Assembly: GCF_900114095.1 (NCBI RefSeq)
Contig: NZ_FORV01000004.1
Span: 248,001-312,000 of the forward strand
Direction: 5' to 3'
Source of the DNA: Sphingomonas sp. NFR04
GTDB lineage: Bacteria > Pseudomonadota > Alphaproteobacteria > Sphingomonadales > Sphingomonadaceae
Length of the DNA stretch: 64,000 nucleotides
The notes under the pieces were generated by a model. That model saw only the letters and a program-made list of their open reading frames with translations. It did not search any database and had not been told where the DNA came from. Position 1 is the first letter of the stretch; each line of letters opens with the position of its first letter. The position numbers and the translations under genes are program-made. Of the stretch, positions 8,175 to 17,976 are shown piece by piece.

Positions 8175-9044
8175 ATGAAGACGGTAGGCGTGATCGGTGC
8201 GGGCCAGATGGGGGCGGGCATCGCCCAGGTATCGGCGCAGGCGGGCTATGCCGTGCTGCTGTCCGACGTCGACCAGGCGCGCGCCGAGGCCGGCAAGGCA
8301 GGCATCGGCAAGCAGCTCGCCCGCGCGGTCGAGAAGGAAAAGATCACCGCCGCGGATGCCGAGGCCGCACTCGGCCGGATCACCCCGATCGGCGACCTCG
8401 CCGCGATGGCACCGTGCGACCTGGTGATCGAAGCCGCGACCGAGCGGGAGGCGATCAAGCGCCAGATCTTCGAGACCGTCGGCAAGGCGCTGGGCAGCGA
8501 GGCGATCCTTGCCAGCAACACCTCGTCGATCCCGATCACCCGGCTGGCCCAGGCGGCACCCGATCCGGCGCGCTTCATGGGCGTGCACTTCTTCAATCCG
8601 GTGCCGGTGATGGGCCTGATCGAGCTGATCCGCGGCCTCGCCACCAGCGACGCGACGGTGGGCGCGGTGGAGGCGTTCGGCCAGTCGCTCGGCAAGCGGA
8701 TCGTCCATGCCAATGACGCGCCCGGCTTCATCGTCAACCGCGTGCTGATGCCGATGCTCAACGAGGCCTGCTTCGCGCTCGGCGAAGGCGTGGCGACGAT
8801 CCCGGACATCGACGCGGCGTGCCAGCTGGGGCTCAACCACCCGATGGGACCGTTCACGCTCGCCGATTTCATCGGGCTGGATACCTGCCTGGAGATCACC
8901 CGCGTGCTGTTCGAAGGCACCGGCGACCCCAAGTTCCGCCCGGCGCCGCTGCTGGTGAAGTACGTCGAGGCCGGCTGGTACGGCCGCAAGACCAAGCGCG
9001 GCTTCTACGATTACACCGGCGCGGAACCCGTGCCGACGCGGTGA
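8175..9044 (+). CDS. 3-hydroxybutyryl-CoA dehydrogenase
   Basis: A 289-residue NAD(P)-dependent 3-hydroxyacyl-CoA dehydrogenase of the stand-alone short-chain type. The Rossmann nucleotide site is [15 protein letters not shown] at the N-terminus; the [10 protein letters not shown] and [17 protein letters not shown] blocks contain the catalytic His and Ser/Asn, and [16 protein letters not shown] starts the dimerising C-terminal domain. It would interconvert 3-hydroxybutyryl-CoA and acetoacetyl-CoA in fatty-acid or polyhydroxybutyrate metabolism. The start ATG at 8175 follows AGGAGA. No PHB genes flank it. Confidence 0.93.
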   Translation: MKTVGVIGAGQMGAGIAQVSAQAGYAVLLSDVDQARAEAGKAGIGKQLARAVEKEKITAADAEAALGRITPIGDLAAMAPCDLVIEAATEREAIKRQIFETVGKALGSEAILASNTSSIPITRLAQAAPDPARFMGVHFFNPVPVMGLIELIRGLATSDATVGAVEAFGQSLGKRIVHANDAPGFIVNRVLMPMLNEACFALGEGVATIPDIDAACQLGLNHPMGPFTLADFIGLDTCLEITRVLFEGTGDPKFRPAPLLVKYVEAGWYGRKTKRGFYDYTGAEPVPTR

Positions 9045-9104
9045 TCTGAACGGCGATGGCGCCGCTGGGGTTCCCAATCCACCGGCGCCACGATAGCGGG
9101 TCGC

Positions 9105-9884
9105 ATGCACGTCACCATCGAGGCGATTTCCTTCCTGCTGCTGATCGCCTTCCTGGCGGGCGGGGTCGATGCGATGGCGGGCGGCGGCGGGCTGCTTACC
9201 ATGCCGGCGCTGCTCGCCGCGGGCGTCCCGCCGGTCGCCGCCATCGCGACGAACAAGCTGCAGAGCACGATCGGCACCGGCTCGGCGGTGCTCGCCTTCT
9301 TGCGCGCAGGGCGGATCGACGCCAGGGCGTTCGCGCTGCCCGCCATGGGCGCCTTTGCCGGATCGGCGCTGGGGGCGACGATCGTCCAGCATATCGATTC
9401 GAGCTTCCTCGCCGCCTTCGTGCCGGTGCTGCTGATCGCCATGGGCTTCTACTTCCTGCTCGCGCCCCGGATGAGCGAGGAGGATCGCCATGGCCGGCTG
9501 GGGCGCACCGGGCTGACGCTGGTGTGCACGGGCATCGGCTTCTACGATGGCTTTTTCGGCCCCGGCACCGGATCGTTCCTGACCACTGCGCTCGTCGCGC
9601 TGGGCGGGCTTGGGCTGGTGCGGGCGATCGCCAACACCAAGTTCCTCAATCTCGCGACCAACATCGCCGGTCTGCTGGCGATGATCATCGGCGGCAAGGT
9701 GCTGTGGCTGCTGGGCTTGGGCATGGCCGTGGCCAATATCGCCGGAAACCAGCTCGGCGCCTGGGCGGCGCTCCGCTTCGGCGGGCGGGGCGTGCGCCCG
9801 CTACTCGTCATCATGTCCTTCGCGCTGACCGCAAAGCTGCTGGCGAATCCGGACAATCCGCTCTGGCAATGGCTGCGCAGGTAA
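9105..9884 (+). CDS. TSUP (TauE/SafE) family membrane permease
   Basis: A 259-residue protein with seven to eight hydrophobic segments. The two family repeats are visible: the first contains FLAGGVDAMAGGGGLLTMPALLAAG and the second GFYDGFFGPGTGSFLTTALVALGG, both typical of the sulfite exporter TauE/SafE superfamily that moves sulfur oxyanions or organosulfonates. The TNKLQS motif after the first repeat also fits. No sulfur-metabolism genes are next to it, so the substrate stays open. Confidence 0.88.
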   Translation: MHVTIEAISFLLLIAFLAGGVDAMAGGGGLLTMPALLAAGVPPVAAIATNKLQSTIGTGSAVLAFLRAGRIDARAFALPAMGAFAGSALGATIVQHIDSSFLAAFVPVLLIAMGFYFLLAPRMSEEDRHGRLGRTGLTLVCTGIGFYDGFFGPGTGSFLTTALVALGGLGLVRAIANTKFLNLATNIAGLLAMIIGGKVLWLLGLGMAVANIAGNQLGAWAALRFGGRGVRPLLVIMSFALTAKLLANPDNPLWQWLRR

Positions 9885-10445
9885 CCGTCGACGCTAGGTA
9901 GCATTGCCGAGTGCACCGTTCGCCCCGGCAATAATCTATAAACCATGAGTATTCTGGTGCGGGGGGGGCGCCACTGTGGAGCAACCGCACGTTGTGCCCC
10001 CGCCCTCTCAGGACGGTGCTCGCGTTCCTGCTGCTGACGATCACCGGTGTGCCCGCGCCGACTTTGCCGACCCGGCTCCACCGGCCCGCAGCGGCTGAGC
10101 TAGCGGCTGTTGTACAGCGGTGCCGACCTGATCAGCCGCGTGGTGCGTTCGGTGTGGGTGCGGGGGCAGCCGAGCGTCGTCGGCGCGCTCAACGGCACCC
10201 CAGCTCCTTCGACCTGCGGCAGAATTTCTGCGGGGTCTATCGCTGCGTCTCGGGCGAGATCGGCTTCCACTACTGGAGCGGGGCGCAAGGGCCTGAACGC
10301 GGTGACCAGTAACCGGTGGATGTTCGATCCGCGCGGGCTCGCCACCACCGCAACCGCGTCGGTGTTCTCCGAGGGCGCGAAGAACGGGGAGGCGGGCAGC
10401 CTGCTCTATACTACCGGCTGTAAGCGCGTGCCTGCGGGCGGCGGA
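9885..10445. other. 560-bp stretch without a convincing gene; possible decayed coding sequence
   Basis: No reading frame here has family resemblance, a clear ribosome-binding site and normal codon use together. An ATG at 9945 opens 30 codons that run over a run of eight G (9961-9968) and stop. A different frame downstream (about 10107-10430) reads without stops and gives LISRVVRSVWVRGQPSVVG and NRWMFDPRGLATTATASV, which look protein-like, but lack a start. This pattern suggests a frameshifted relic, with the G-tract as one candidate site. No terminator or palindrome of note was seen. Confidence 0.35.
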
Positions 10446-11570
10446 TCACTCCGCCGCTTGCGCCGGCTCCGCGTTTGCCGCTTCGATTTCGGCAGCTTTG
10501 GCCTCGACCAGCTGGACGATGTGATTCAGCATGTCGGCATCCTCGACCGTGTGGTCGGTGAGCCCGGACAGATAGACCATGTGCTTGCCGTTGCCGCCGC
10601 CGGTGAGGCCGATATCGGTCTCGCGCGCCTCGCCGGGGCCGTTGACGACGCAGCCCAGCACCGAAAGCGACAGCGGCGTGCGGATATGCTGGAGCCGTTC
10701 CTCCAGCGCCTGGACGGTGCGGATCACGTCGAAGCCCTGGCGCGCGCAGCTGGGGCAGGAGACGACGCGGACGCCGCGGTTGCGGATGCCGAGCGACTTG
10801 AGGATCTCGAAGCCGACGCGCACTTCCTCCTCGGGCTCGGCCGAAAGGCTGACGCGGATGGTGTCGCCGATGCCGAACCAGAGCAGCGAGCCGATGCCGA
10901 TCGCCGACTTGACCGTGCCGCCGACGAAGCCGCCCGCCTCGGTGATGCCGAGGTGCAGCGGGCAATCGACCGCGTCGGCCAGCTGCTGATAGGCGGCGAC
11001 GGCAAGGAACACGTCGCTCGCCTTCACCGCCACCTTGAATTCGTGGAAATCGCGGTCCTGGAGCAGCTTGATGTGGTCGAGCGCGGATTCGACCAGCGCC
11101 TCCGGGCAGGGTTCGCCGTACTTCTCCAGCAGGTCCTTCTCGAGGCTGCCGGCGTTGACGCCGATGCGGATCGCGGCACCGTTGGCCTTGGCGGCGTTGA
11201 CCACCTCGTTCACCCGGTCGGCCGAGCCGATATTGCCGGGATTGATGCGCAGGCAGGCGGCGCCGGCATCGGCGGCTTCCAGCGCGCGCTTGTAGTGGAA
11301 ATGGATGTCCGCGACGATCGGCACGCGTGCGGCGCGGACGATCTGCTTGAGCGCGGTGGTGCTCTCGACGTCGGGGCAGGAGACGCGGATGATGTCCGCG
11401 CCGGCTTCCTCGCAGCGGCGGATCTGGTCGATCGTCGCCTTCACGTCGGACGTCGCGGTGTTGGTCATCGTCTGCACCGTCACCGGCGCATCGCCGCCAA
11501 CGGGGACGTTGCCCACCATGATCTGACGGCTTTGCCGCCGGACGATATCGCGCCAGGGTCGTACGGACAT
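10446..11570 (-). CDS. ispG: 4-hydroxy-3-methylbut-2-en-1-yl diphosphate synthase
   Basis: 374 residues from the ATG at 11570 (an in-frame ATG at 11579 would add three). IspG reductively converts MEcPP to HMBPP in the non-mevalonate isoprenoid pathway with a [4Fe-4S] cluster. The cluster ligands are visible as [12 protein letters not shown] plus [12 protein letters not shown], and the TIM-barrel half shows [18 protein letters not shown] and [10 protein letters not shown]. Length fits the short bacterial form without the plant-type insert. The C-terminal tail is Ala/Glu-rich. It is transcribed alone, convergent with the gene-poor stretch. Confidence 0.96.
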   Translation of the reverse strand: MSVRPWRDIVRRQSRQIMVGNVPVGGDAPVTVQTMTNTATSDVKATIDQIRRCEEAGADIIRVSCPDVESTTALKQIVRAARVPIVADIHFHYKRALEAADAGAACLRINPGNIGSADRVNEVVNAAKANGAAIRIGVNAGSLEKDLLEKYGEPCPEALVESALDHIKLLQDRDFHEFKVAVKASDVFLAVAAYQQLADAVDCPLHLGITEAGGFVGGTVKSAIGIGSLLWFGIGDTIRVSLSAEPEEEVRVGFEILKSLGIRNRGVRVVSCPSCARQGFDVIRTVQALEERLQHIRTPLSLSVLGCVVNGPGEARETDIGLTGGGNGKHMVYLSGLTDHTVEDADMLNHIVQLVEAKAAEIEAANAEPAQAAE

Positions 11571-11643
11571 GGGGCGCATATAGGCGCATCGGGGAGGCAG
11601 GGCTAGGGCGGAAGCGAGGGGGTTTGTAGCCTTGGTTCTAGCG

Positions 11644-11777
11644 TATCCTCCCCCGCCAGGGGGAGGTGGCGCGCGAAGCGCGACGGAGGGGGAGGATGCC
11701 AGAACCTCTCGGCCGTCGTGCTTCCTCCCCCTCTGTCAGGCCTGCGGCCTGCCACCTCCCCCTGGCGGGGGAGGATG
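11644..11777. repeat. GC-rich palindromic repeat pair
   Basis: A unit with CCTCCCCCGCCAGGGGGAGG at its left end, a central GCGCGAAGCGCG, and a mirror unit ending CCTCCCCCTGGCGGGGGAGG near 11755-11775. The outer units are near-perfect inverted copies of each other, so the whole block can fold back. It fills the space between divergent ispG and the isoaspartyl peptidase gene. It is one of several related intergenic repeats in the window. Confidence 0.7.
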
Positions 11778-11855
11778 CACTTGGGGCCGCGGCTTGGACC
11801 CTCCGCCTGATCTGCTAGGGGACGGCGCAAATCATAGCCTCAGGAGCCCGCAGCC

Positions 11856-12803
11856 ATGTCCACCGCCACCCCCGAGCCCCGCTGGACGCTGATGATCCAT
11901 GGCGGTGCCGGCAGCATGCGGCGCGGTACGCTCTCGCCCGAGCAGGAAGCCGGTGCCGAGGCGGGCCTTAACGCCGCGCTCGATGCCGGTGCGGCGGTGC
12001 TCGAAGCCGGCGGCTCGGCGGTCGACGCCGTGCAGGCGGCGGTGCAGGTGCTGGAGGATGATCCGCACTTCAATGCGGGGCGGGGTTCGGTGTTCACCTG
12101 GGAGGGCGGGCACACGCTCGACGCCGCGATCATGGACGGCACCACCCGTGCGGCGGGCGCCGTCGCGGGATCGACGACCACGCGGCACCCGGTCGCGCTC
12201 GCCCGCTCGGTGATGGAGAAGAGCCGCCACGTCCTGCTCGCCGGCGAGGGTGCGGACCAGTTCGCCCGCGAGCAGGCGCTCGAGCAGGTCGAGAACAGCT
12301 GGTTCGGCACCGCGGAACGCCGCCAGCAGCTCGACTCAATGAAGGGCGACACCGCGCGCGGCGGCTTCGACGTCGACATGAAATACGGCACGGTCGGCGC
12401 GGTGGCGATGGATTCGCAGGGTCACGTCGCCGCCGCCACCTCCACCGGCGGGCTCACCGGCAAGCGCTGGGGGCGGGTGGGCGATTCGCCGCTGATCGGC
12501 GCGGGTACCTATGCCGATGACCGCGCCTGCGCGGTCTCCGCCACCGGATCGGGCGAGTTCTTCATCCGCGAGGGCGTGGCGCACGAGATCTGCGCGCGGA
12601 TGCGGTTCACGGGCGAGACCGCCAAACAGGCCGCCGATGTGGTGATGGCCGATGTGAAGGCGATGGGCGGTGTCGGCGGCGTGATCCTCATTGCGCCCTC
12701 CGGCGAACTGGACTGGAGCTTCACCACGCCCGGCATGTATCGCGGCAGGGCCTCGGCGGGCGGCGAGCGCGTCGTGGCGATCTACGAGGATCGGCGCGAC
12801 TGA
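11856..12803 (+). CDS. iaaA: Isoaspartyl peptidase / plant-type L-asparaginase
   Basis: A 315-residue Ntn-hydrolase that should self-cleave into two chains and remove beta-aspartyl residues from peptides, with some L-asparaginase activity. The N-terminal WTLMIHGGAG and the FNAGRGSVFTWEG block fit the family. The autocleavage site is at Thr179 in YGTVGAVAMD, which becomes the new nucleophile, followed by the ATSTGGLTGKRWGRVGDSP substrate and sodium-loop region. There is no signal peptide, so it acts in the cytoplasm. The M61 peptidase gene follows 94 bases downstream on the same strand; they may share peptide catabolism but a promoter could lie in the gap. Confidence 0.93.
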   Translation: MSTATPEPRWTLMIHGGAGSMRRGTLSPEQEAGAEAGLNAALDAGAAVLEAGGSAVDAVQAAVQVLEDDPHFNAGRGSVFTWEGGHTLDAAIMDGTTRAAGAVAGSTTTRHPVALARSVMEKSRHVLLAGEGADQFAREQALEQVENSWFGTAERRQQLDSMKGDTARGGFDVDMKYGTVGAVAMDSQGHVAAATSTGGLTGKRWGRVGDSPLIGAGTYADDRACAVSATGSGEFFIREGVAHEICARMRFTGETAKQAADVVMADVKAMGGVGGVILIAPSGELDWSFTTPGMYRGRASAGGERVVAIYEDRRD

Positions 12804-12897
12804 ACCCCCTTGCCTCGCGGAAATTCGCGAGCAACAATATTGCCCGATCCGCGCCGTTTCGCGTTCGCGAAGATCGTTCAAAAGGGGCCGTCACATC

Positions 12898-14787
12898 ATG
12901 GTTCGTGCCATTTCGTTCGCCAGCCTGTTGCTGGCCACCACCGCGCCTGCGCTCGCGCAGAATTCGATGCCGCAGCCGGTGCCGATCGTCGACACCATCC
13001 CGGCGGCGCGCGACGTGGCGTATCCCGGCACGCTCAAGATCGAAGTGGACGCGACCGATACGGTGCGCGGCATCTTCCGGGTGCGCGAGACGATCCCCGT
13101 CGCCAAGGCCGGCCGGCTGACCCTGCTCTTCCCCGAATGGCTGCCGGGCAAGCATGGCCCCCGCGGCGAGATCGAGAAGCTGGCCGGCCTACAGATCAAG
13201 GCGAACGGCAAGCGCATTCCCTGGACGCGCGACACGGTCGACGTGTTCGCCTTCCATGTCGACGTGCCCTCTGGCGCCAAGACGGTCGAGGCCGAGTTCC
13301 AGTTCGTCTCCGCGACCGACGGCAACCAGGGCCGCATCGTGATGACGCCCGAGATGATGAGCGTGCAGTTCAACTCGCTCAGCCTCTATCCGGCGGGCTA
13401 TTTCACCCGCCGCATCCCGATCCAGGCGACGGTGAAGTACCCCGAGGGCTGGACCGCCGCCGGCGCGGTGCCCGCCAAGGTGACGGGCTCGACCTATGCC
13501 TATGAGACCACAAGCTACGAGATCCTGATGGACTCGCCGGTGATCGCGGGCCGCTATTATCGCAAGTTCCCGCTCAGCGATCGGGTGACGCTCGACGTGG
13601 TGGCGGACAGCGCCGACGAGCTGGAGGCCAAGCCCGAGCAGATCGAGGCGCACAAGCGGCTGGTCGATCAGGCCGTGAAGACCTTCGGCGCCCAGCATTA
13701 CGACCATTACCACTTCCTCCTGTCGATCAGCGACAAGATGGGCGGGATCGGCCTCGAGCATCACCGCAGCTCGGAAGACGGCGTGGGACCGGGCTATTTC
13801 ACCAAATGGGCCGAGCAGGCCGGTGCACGCAACCTGCTGCCGCACGAATATACCCATAGCTGGGACGGCAAGTATCGCCGCGGCGCCGAGCTGTGGACGC
13901 CCGATTTCCGCATGCCGATGCGCGACCAGTCGCTGTGGGTGTACGAAGGCCAGACCCAGTTCTGGGGCTATGTCTTCCAGGCGCGCTCGGGCCTCGTCTC
14001 CAAGGAAGAGACGCTGGAAGGCTATGCCAACATCATGGCGAGCCTCGACAATCGCGCTGGCCGCCAGTGGCGCCCGATGATCGACACCACCAACGATCCG
14101 ATCATCACCGCCCGCGCCCCCAAGGGCTGGACCAGCTGGCAGCGCAGCGAAGACTATTACAACGAAGGCCTGCTGGTGTGGATGGAGGTCGATTCGGTCC
14201 TCCGCGAACAGAGCAAGGGCACCAAGTCGATCGACGATTTCGCGCGTGCCTTCTTCGGCGGCCGCGACGGCGATTATGGCGAGGTGACCTATACCTTCGA
14301 CGACGTGGTCAAGACGCTGGAGGGCATCCAGCCCTATGATTGGCGCAAGCTGCTCACCGCGCGGCTGCACGACGTGTCCGAACACGCGCCGCTCAAGGGC
14401 TTCGAGCGCAACGGCTACAAGCTCGTCTATAGCGACGTGCCGAACAAGATGGGCCGCCCGGGCACTGCCGACCTCAGCTATTCGCTGGGTCTCGCGGTCG
14501 GCAAGAAGGGCATCGCGGGCGTGATGTGGGATGGTCCGGCGTTCAAGGCCGGCATCACCGTCGCCGACGAGATCGTCGCGGTGAACGGCCGCGCCTATGC
14601 CGTCGACGCGCTGATCGATGCGGTGAAGGCCGCCAAGGGGACCAAGGCGCCGATTCGCCTGACGCTAAAACGGGACGATAGTTACCGAGAGGTTGCCATC
14701 GACTATCATGATGGGCTGCGCTATCCGCATCTGGTCAAGTCGGTTGATGGAGAGGCTGGCCTAGACAAGCTGCTGCAAGCTCGCTGA
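12898..14787 (+). CDS. Secreted M61 family metallopeptidase with PDZ domain
   Basis: 629 residues from the ATG at 12898; a longer upstream frame is rejected because this start gives a clean signal peptide (MVRAISFASLLLATTAPALA). M61 glycyl-aminopeptidase-type enzymes use a zinc HExxH: here HEYTH with His316, Glu317 and His320, followed by the LWVYEGQTQFWG segment that carries the third ligand Glu. The N-terminal third is the M61 beta domain. A PDZ-like domain occupies the last 110 residues (LAVGKKGIAGVMW to LIDAVKAAKG). It would act in the periplasm on peptides with N-terminal Gly or Ala; the exact substrate is not known. Confidence 0.93.
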   Translation: MVRAISFASLLLATTAPALAQNSMPQPVPIVDTIPAARDVAYPGTLKIEVDATDTVRGIFRVRETIPVAKAGRLTLLFPEWLPGKHGPRGEIEKLAGLQIKANGKRIPWTRDTVDVFAFHVDVPSGAKTVEAEFQFVSATDGNQGRIVMTPEMMSVQFNSLSLYPAGYFTRRIPIQATVKYPEGWTAAGAVPAKVTGSTYAYETTSYEILMDSPVIAGRYYRKFPLSDRVTLDVVADSADELEAKPEQIEAHKRLVDQAVKTFGAQHYDHYHFLLSISDKMGGIGLEHHRSSEDGVGPGYFTKWAEQAGARNLLPHEYTHSWDGKYRRGAELWTPDFRMPMRDQSLWVYEGQTQFWGYVFQARSGLVSKEETLEGYANIMASLDNRAGRQWRPMIDTTNDPIITARAPKGWTSWQRSEDYYNEGLLVWMEVDSVLREQSKGTKSIDDFARAFFGGRDGDYGEVTYTFDDVVKTLEGIQPYDWRKLLTARLHDVSEHAPLKGFERNGYKLVYSDVPNKMGRPGTADLSYSLGLAVGKKGIAGVMWDGPAFKAGITVADEIVAVNGRAYAVDALIDAVKAAKGTKAPIRLTLKRDDSYREVAIDYHDGLRYPHLVKSVDGEAGLDKLLQAR

Positions 14788-14822
14788 GACGGGCGGGGCT
14801 GCCAACCAAGGTTTAGAGAAAC

Positions 14823-15362
14823 ATGCGCATCGATCTGATTCCCATTGGCGATGATCCGCCGAACAACCTGAACGTCATCATCGAAGTGCCGGTTGGCGGC
14901 GAACCGGTGAAGTATGAATTCGACAAGGCGAGCGGTGCGCTGTTCGTCGATCGCATCCTGCACACGCCGATGCGCTATCCGGCGAACTATGGCTTCGTGC
15001 CGCACACGCTGTCGCCCGACGGCGACCCGCTCGACGCGCTCGTCATCGCCCGCTCGCCCTTCGTTCCGGGCTGCGTGGTGCGTGCGCGCCCGATCGCGGT
15101 GCTGAAGCTGGAAGACGAAGCCGGCGGCGACGAGAAGCTGGTCTGCGTGCCGGTCGACAGCACCTTCCCCTATTATGCGGACGTGGGCGAGCGCACCGAC
15201 CTGCCGACGATCGTGCTCCAGCAGATTGAGCATTTCTTCACCCATTATAAGGACCTCGAGTCCGAGAAGTGGGTGCGGATCGGCAATTGGGGCGATGCCG
15301 CCGAAGCGCGCCAGATCGTCCTCGAGGCGATCGAAGCCGCGAAGAAGGCCAAGGCAGCCTGA
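14823..15362 (+). CDS. ppa: Inorganic pyrophosphatase
   Basis: A 179-residue soluble family I pyrophosphatase that hydrolyses PPi to two phosphates, pulling biosynthetic reactions forward. Visible signatures are NVIIEVPVGGEPVKYEFDK, the NYGFVPHTLSPDGDPLDALV block with the signature DGDPLD aspartates that bind the catalytic metal ions, and HYKDLE near the C-terminus. Length is typical. It starts 35 bases after the M61 gene, and the DUF1345 gene begins only eight bases after its stop. Confidence 0.96.
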   Translation: MRIDLIPIGDDPPNNLNVIIEVPVGGEPVKYEFDKASGALFVDRILHTPMRYPANYGFVPHTLSPDGDPLDALVIARSPFVPGCVVRARPIAVLKLEDEAGGDEKLVCVPVDSTFPYYADVGERTDLPTIVLQQIEHFFTHYKDLESEKWVRIGNWGDAAEARQIVLEAIEAAKKAKAA

Positions 15363-15370
15363 GCCAGAAA

Positions 15371-16027
15371 GTGCGGCGGGGCGGGGCGCGACCCCGAGGG
15401 GTCGGCAACGTCCTCGCGCCGCCGCGCTTCCTCGCCTTTGCCGCGACGACGCTCGCGGCGGGCGTCTTCCTGGTGCCGCATTTCGGCATCCGGATGGGGG
15501 CGATGATCGCCTTCGATATCGGCGCGGCGCTGTTCCTTGCGCTGTGTATTCCGATGCTCAAGCACCAGTCCGATGCGATGCGGCGCTCCGCCTGCAACAA
15601 CGATGCGAACCGGCTGGTGCTGCTCGGCATCACCGGTGCCGTCACCGTCATCATCCTGATCGCGATCGCCAGCGAGCTGATGGAGCGCAAGGCGCCCCAG
15701 CCCGCGCAGCTTGCGTTGATCCTCGGAACGCTGGGTCTCAGTTGGACCTTCAGCAACGCCGTCTATGCGCTGCACTACGCCCACCTGTTCTACAGCGAGG
15801 CACCGGGTGGGCGGGACCGGGGCGGGCTGGAGTTTCCCAAAACGCCCGAGCCCAATTACTGGGACTTCATCTATTTCGCCTTCTGTCTGGGCATGACCTT
15901 CCAGACCAGCGACGTTTCGATCGAGACGCGGCAGCTGCGCCGCGTGGTGACGCTGCACTGCCTCGCCGCCTTCGTGTTCAACCTGGGCGTGGTGGCCTTC
16001 ACGATCAACGTTCTCGGCGGTAGTTGA
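15371..16027 (+). CDS. DUF1345 family membrane protein
   Basis: 218 residues from a GTG at 15371, chosen because upstream in-frame codons lie inside ppa and translate as ppa's shadow. Five to six transmembrane segments are visible, starting at FLAFAATTLAAGVFLVPHFG. The signature GLSWTFSNAVYALHYAHLFY and the GMTFQTSDVSIETRQLRRV block near the C-terminus identify DUF1345. Function of the family is unknown. It sits eight bases behind ppa and is likely co-transcribed. The exact start is uncertain because no strong ribosome-binding site precedes it. Confidence 0.82.
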   Translation: MRRGGARPRGVGNVLAPPRFLAFAATTLAAGVFLVPHFGIRMGAMIAFDIGAALFLALCIPMLKHQSDAMRRSACNNDANRLVLLGITGAVTVIILIAIASELMERKAPQPAQLALILGTLGLSWTFSNAVYALHYAHLFYSEAPGGRDRGGLEFPKTPEPNYWDFIYFAFCLGMTFQTSDVSIETRQLRRVVTLHCLAAFVFNLGVVAFTINVLGGS

Positions 16028-16068
16028 GGCGCCGGGCGTCCGCCCGACACCAGCCTGCCGGAGAATCC

Positions 16069-17214
16069 ATGTTCCGTGTTGCCGCCCTCGCGCTCGCCGC
16101 GCTGCTCGTGCCTGCCGCCGCGTCTGCCCAGACCAACGACAAGTTCGTCGTCGCCAGCCCGACCGAGGGTGTGTGGATGAAGGGCGACCTCCACGTCCAT
16201 TCGCGCCACAGCAAGGATTCGACCAACCACCCCGAGGCGCGGATCATCGGGGATGCGGAGCGCGCGGGCTTCGACTTCCTGCTGATCAGCGACCACGACA
16301 ACCATGTGGATGGCGACGTGGCGCACAACAGCTGGAGCGATCCCGAATTCCGCTCGGGCAAGCTGCTGCTGCTCTACGGCGCGGAGTGGACCACGGTGCG
16401 CGGCCATGCGGTGATCCTGTCGGCCAGGCCCTATGACCACAAGAAGCTGTTCGACATTCGGGATGCCCGCGACGTGCAGGTGCAGAAGGTGAAGGATGGC
16501 CTGGGCGTCCATCTTTCGGCCAATCACCCGACCAACAAGGATCATTTCGGCTATTCCTACGACCTGGTCGATTCGATCGAGGTGTGGAACACCGTCCGTT
16601 GGGCGCCGAACAAGACCAACCTGATGGTGTGGGACGACATGCTCAGCTCCGGCCGCAAGATCGCGGCGCGGGGCGGCAGCGATTCGCATCATGGCACGGT
16701 GCCGGGCAGCACCGCGCCGCAGGCGGTCGAGGCGAACGCCAACAATATCGGCACACCGACCACCTGGGTGTTCGCCCCCGCCCGCACGCGGGAAGCGGTG
16801 ATCGCCGCGATCGGCCGCGGGCGCGCCTCGATCAGCGCCAATCCCTATGCGCCGCGGGTGGAACTCACCGCCGACCTGAACGGCGACGGCAAGGCGGACA
16901 TGCTGATGGGCGACAATGCCAGGGCGCCGGCGGGGCCGGTGCGCTTCACCGTGAAGCTGGCAGGCAAGCGCGAGGACGGCGCCTATCACGTGCGCGTGGT
17001 GAAGAATGGGGACGTGTTCGCCACGCTCGACATCGGCGCGGACGGCAGTGTCGGCTTCGCCGACACGCCTGATGCCAAGGGCCGCAGCTATTACCGCGTC
17101 GAGGTGGAGGGGCCGCAGACGCCCTATCCGGGCGTCGACAATTTCGCCAAGGTCGCCGGGCCGATGGTGGCGATCTCCAACCCGATCTTCTTCAACTTCG
17201 ATCCGGCCTTCTGA
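16069..17214 (+). CDS. Secreted PHP-fold metallophosphoesterase (CehA/McbA family)
   Basis: 381 residues from the ATG at 16069, which yields a signal peptide (MFRVAALALAALLVPAAASA). The PHP metal-binding motifs are in order: KGDLHVHSRHSKDS, ISDHDNHVDGD and GGSDSHHGTVPGS, with a HLSANHP block between. This matches the CehA/McbA subgroup, named for carbaryl hydrolases but containing mostly phosphoesterases of unknown substrate. The C-terminal 100 residues form a beta-rich domain (VELTADLNGDGKADMLMG). It is 41 bases behind the DUF1345 gene. Carbamate hydrolysis should not be assumed. Confidence 0.85.
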   Translation: MFRVAALALAALLVPAAASAQTNDKFVVASPTEGVWMKGDLHVHSRHSKDSTNHPEARIIGDAERAGFDFLLISDHDNHVDGDVAHNSWSDPEFRSGKLLLLYGAEWTTVRGHAVILSARPYDHKKLFDIRDARDVQVQKVKDGLGVHLSANHPTNKDHFGYSYDLVDSIEVWNTVRWAPNKTNLMVWDDMLSSGRKIAARGGSDSHHGTVPGSTAPQAVEANANNIGTPTTWVFAPARTREAVIAAIGRGRASISANPYAPRVELTADLNGDGKADMLMGDNARAPAGPVRFTVKLAGKREDGAYHVRVVKNGDVFATLDIGADGSVGFADTPDAKGRSYYRVEVEGPQTPYPGVDNFAKVAGPMVAISNPIFFNFDPAF

Positions 17215-17232
17215 CGCCGACCGGGCAAGGAG

Positions 17233-17976
17233 TCAGGCCGCCGCGCCCGCCCCTTCGACCGTATCGATCAGCTCGACCACGTCGCCGATGAGCGTGCGCA
17301 TCGCGATGCGGGCGGCGGTATAGTCCTTGGCGGCGATCGCATCGCGGACCGCGGCATGGTCGGCCACGCTCGCGCTGCGGCCCTTGATCCGGTTGGTGAA
17401 GCGGATCGAGGTGCGCAGCGCGGTCGCCACCATGTCGCGGAACTGGGCGTAGAAGGGATTGCCCGAGGCGCGGAGCACCGCGACGTGGAAGGCGATATCG
17501 GCATCCAGCGTATCGTCCAGCCCGCGCTCCGCCGCTTCCATCCGGGCGAGCCCGGCCGAGATCCGCTGCAGATCCTCGGGCGTGCCGAACTGCGCGGCCA
17601 GTGCCGCGGCTTCGGGCTCGATCGCGATGCGCAACTGGCTGAACTGGCGGAGCAGCTCGACCGAGAATTGCCGCTCGAGCAGCCAGCGCAGCACGTCGGT
17701 GTCGAACAGGTTCCACGACGAGGCCGGCTGCACCACCGTGCCCTGGCGCGGGCGCGCGCTCAGCAGACCCTTGGCGGTGAGCATCTTCACCGCCTCGCGC
17801 GTCACCGATCGGCTGACGCCGTGCTGCTTGGCCAGCTCGGCCTCGGTGGGAAAGGCTTCGGTCTCGTAGCGGCCGGTGACGATCGCGCGGCCTAGCGCGT
17901 CGAGCATGCCATAGGTGAGGTTGCGGCCCAGCCCCGAACGGACCGCATCGGCAGGGAGGGAAGGAGAGGTGGACAT
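17233..17976 (-). CDS. GntR/FadR-type transcriptional regulator, probable galactonate regulator (DgoR-like)
   Basis: 247 residues from the ATG at 17976; longer frames upstream lack coding character. An N-terminal GntR winged helix (TEAELAKQHGVSRSVTREAVKMLTAKG, residues about 50-75) is followed by an all-helical FCD ligand domain with the metal/ligand residues in DADIAFHVAVLRASGNP and SVADHAAVRDAI. It is divergent from the symporter-dgoK-dgoA operon, the usual place of DgoR, whose effector in E. coli is D-galactonate. The assignment of effector is inferred from context. Confidence 0.87.
   Translation of the reverse strand: MSTSPSLPADAVRSGLGRNLTYGMLDALGRAIVTGRYETEAFPTEAELAKQHGVSRSVTREAVKMLTAKGLLSARPRQGTVVQPASSWNLFDTDVLRWLLERQFSVELLRQFSQLRIAIEPEAAALAAQFGTPEDLQRISAGLARMEAAERGLDDTLDADIAFHVAVLRASGNPFYAQFRDMVATALRTSIRFTNRIKGRSASVADHAAVRDAIAAKDYTAARIAMRTLIGDVVELIDTVEGAGAAA

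Noticed and set aside
7035..9491. Open frame of 818 codons antisense to three genes
   Set aside because: Spans the ends and starts of the PBP, dehydrogenase and permease genes on the other strand; no coherent protein features.
16069..17214. Carbaryl or other pesticide hydrolase (CehA)
   Set aside because: The PHP motifs match the wider family, but nothing in the sequence or context points to carbamate substrates.
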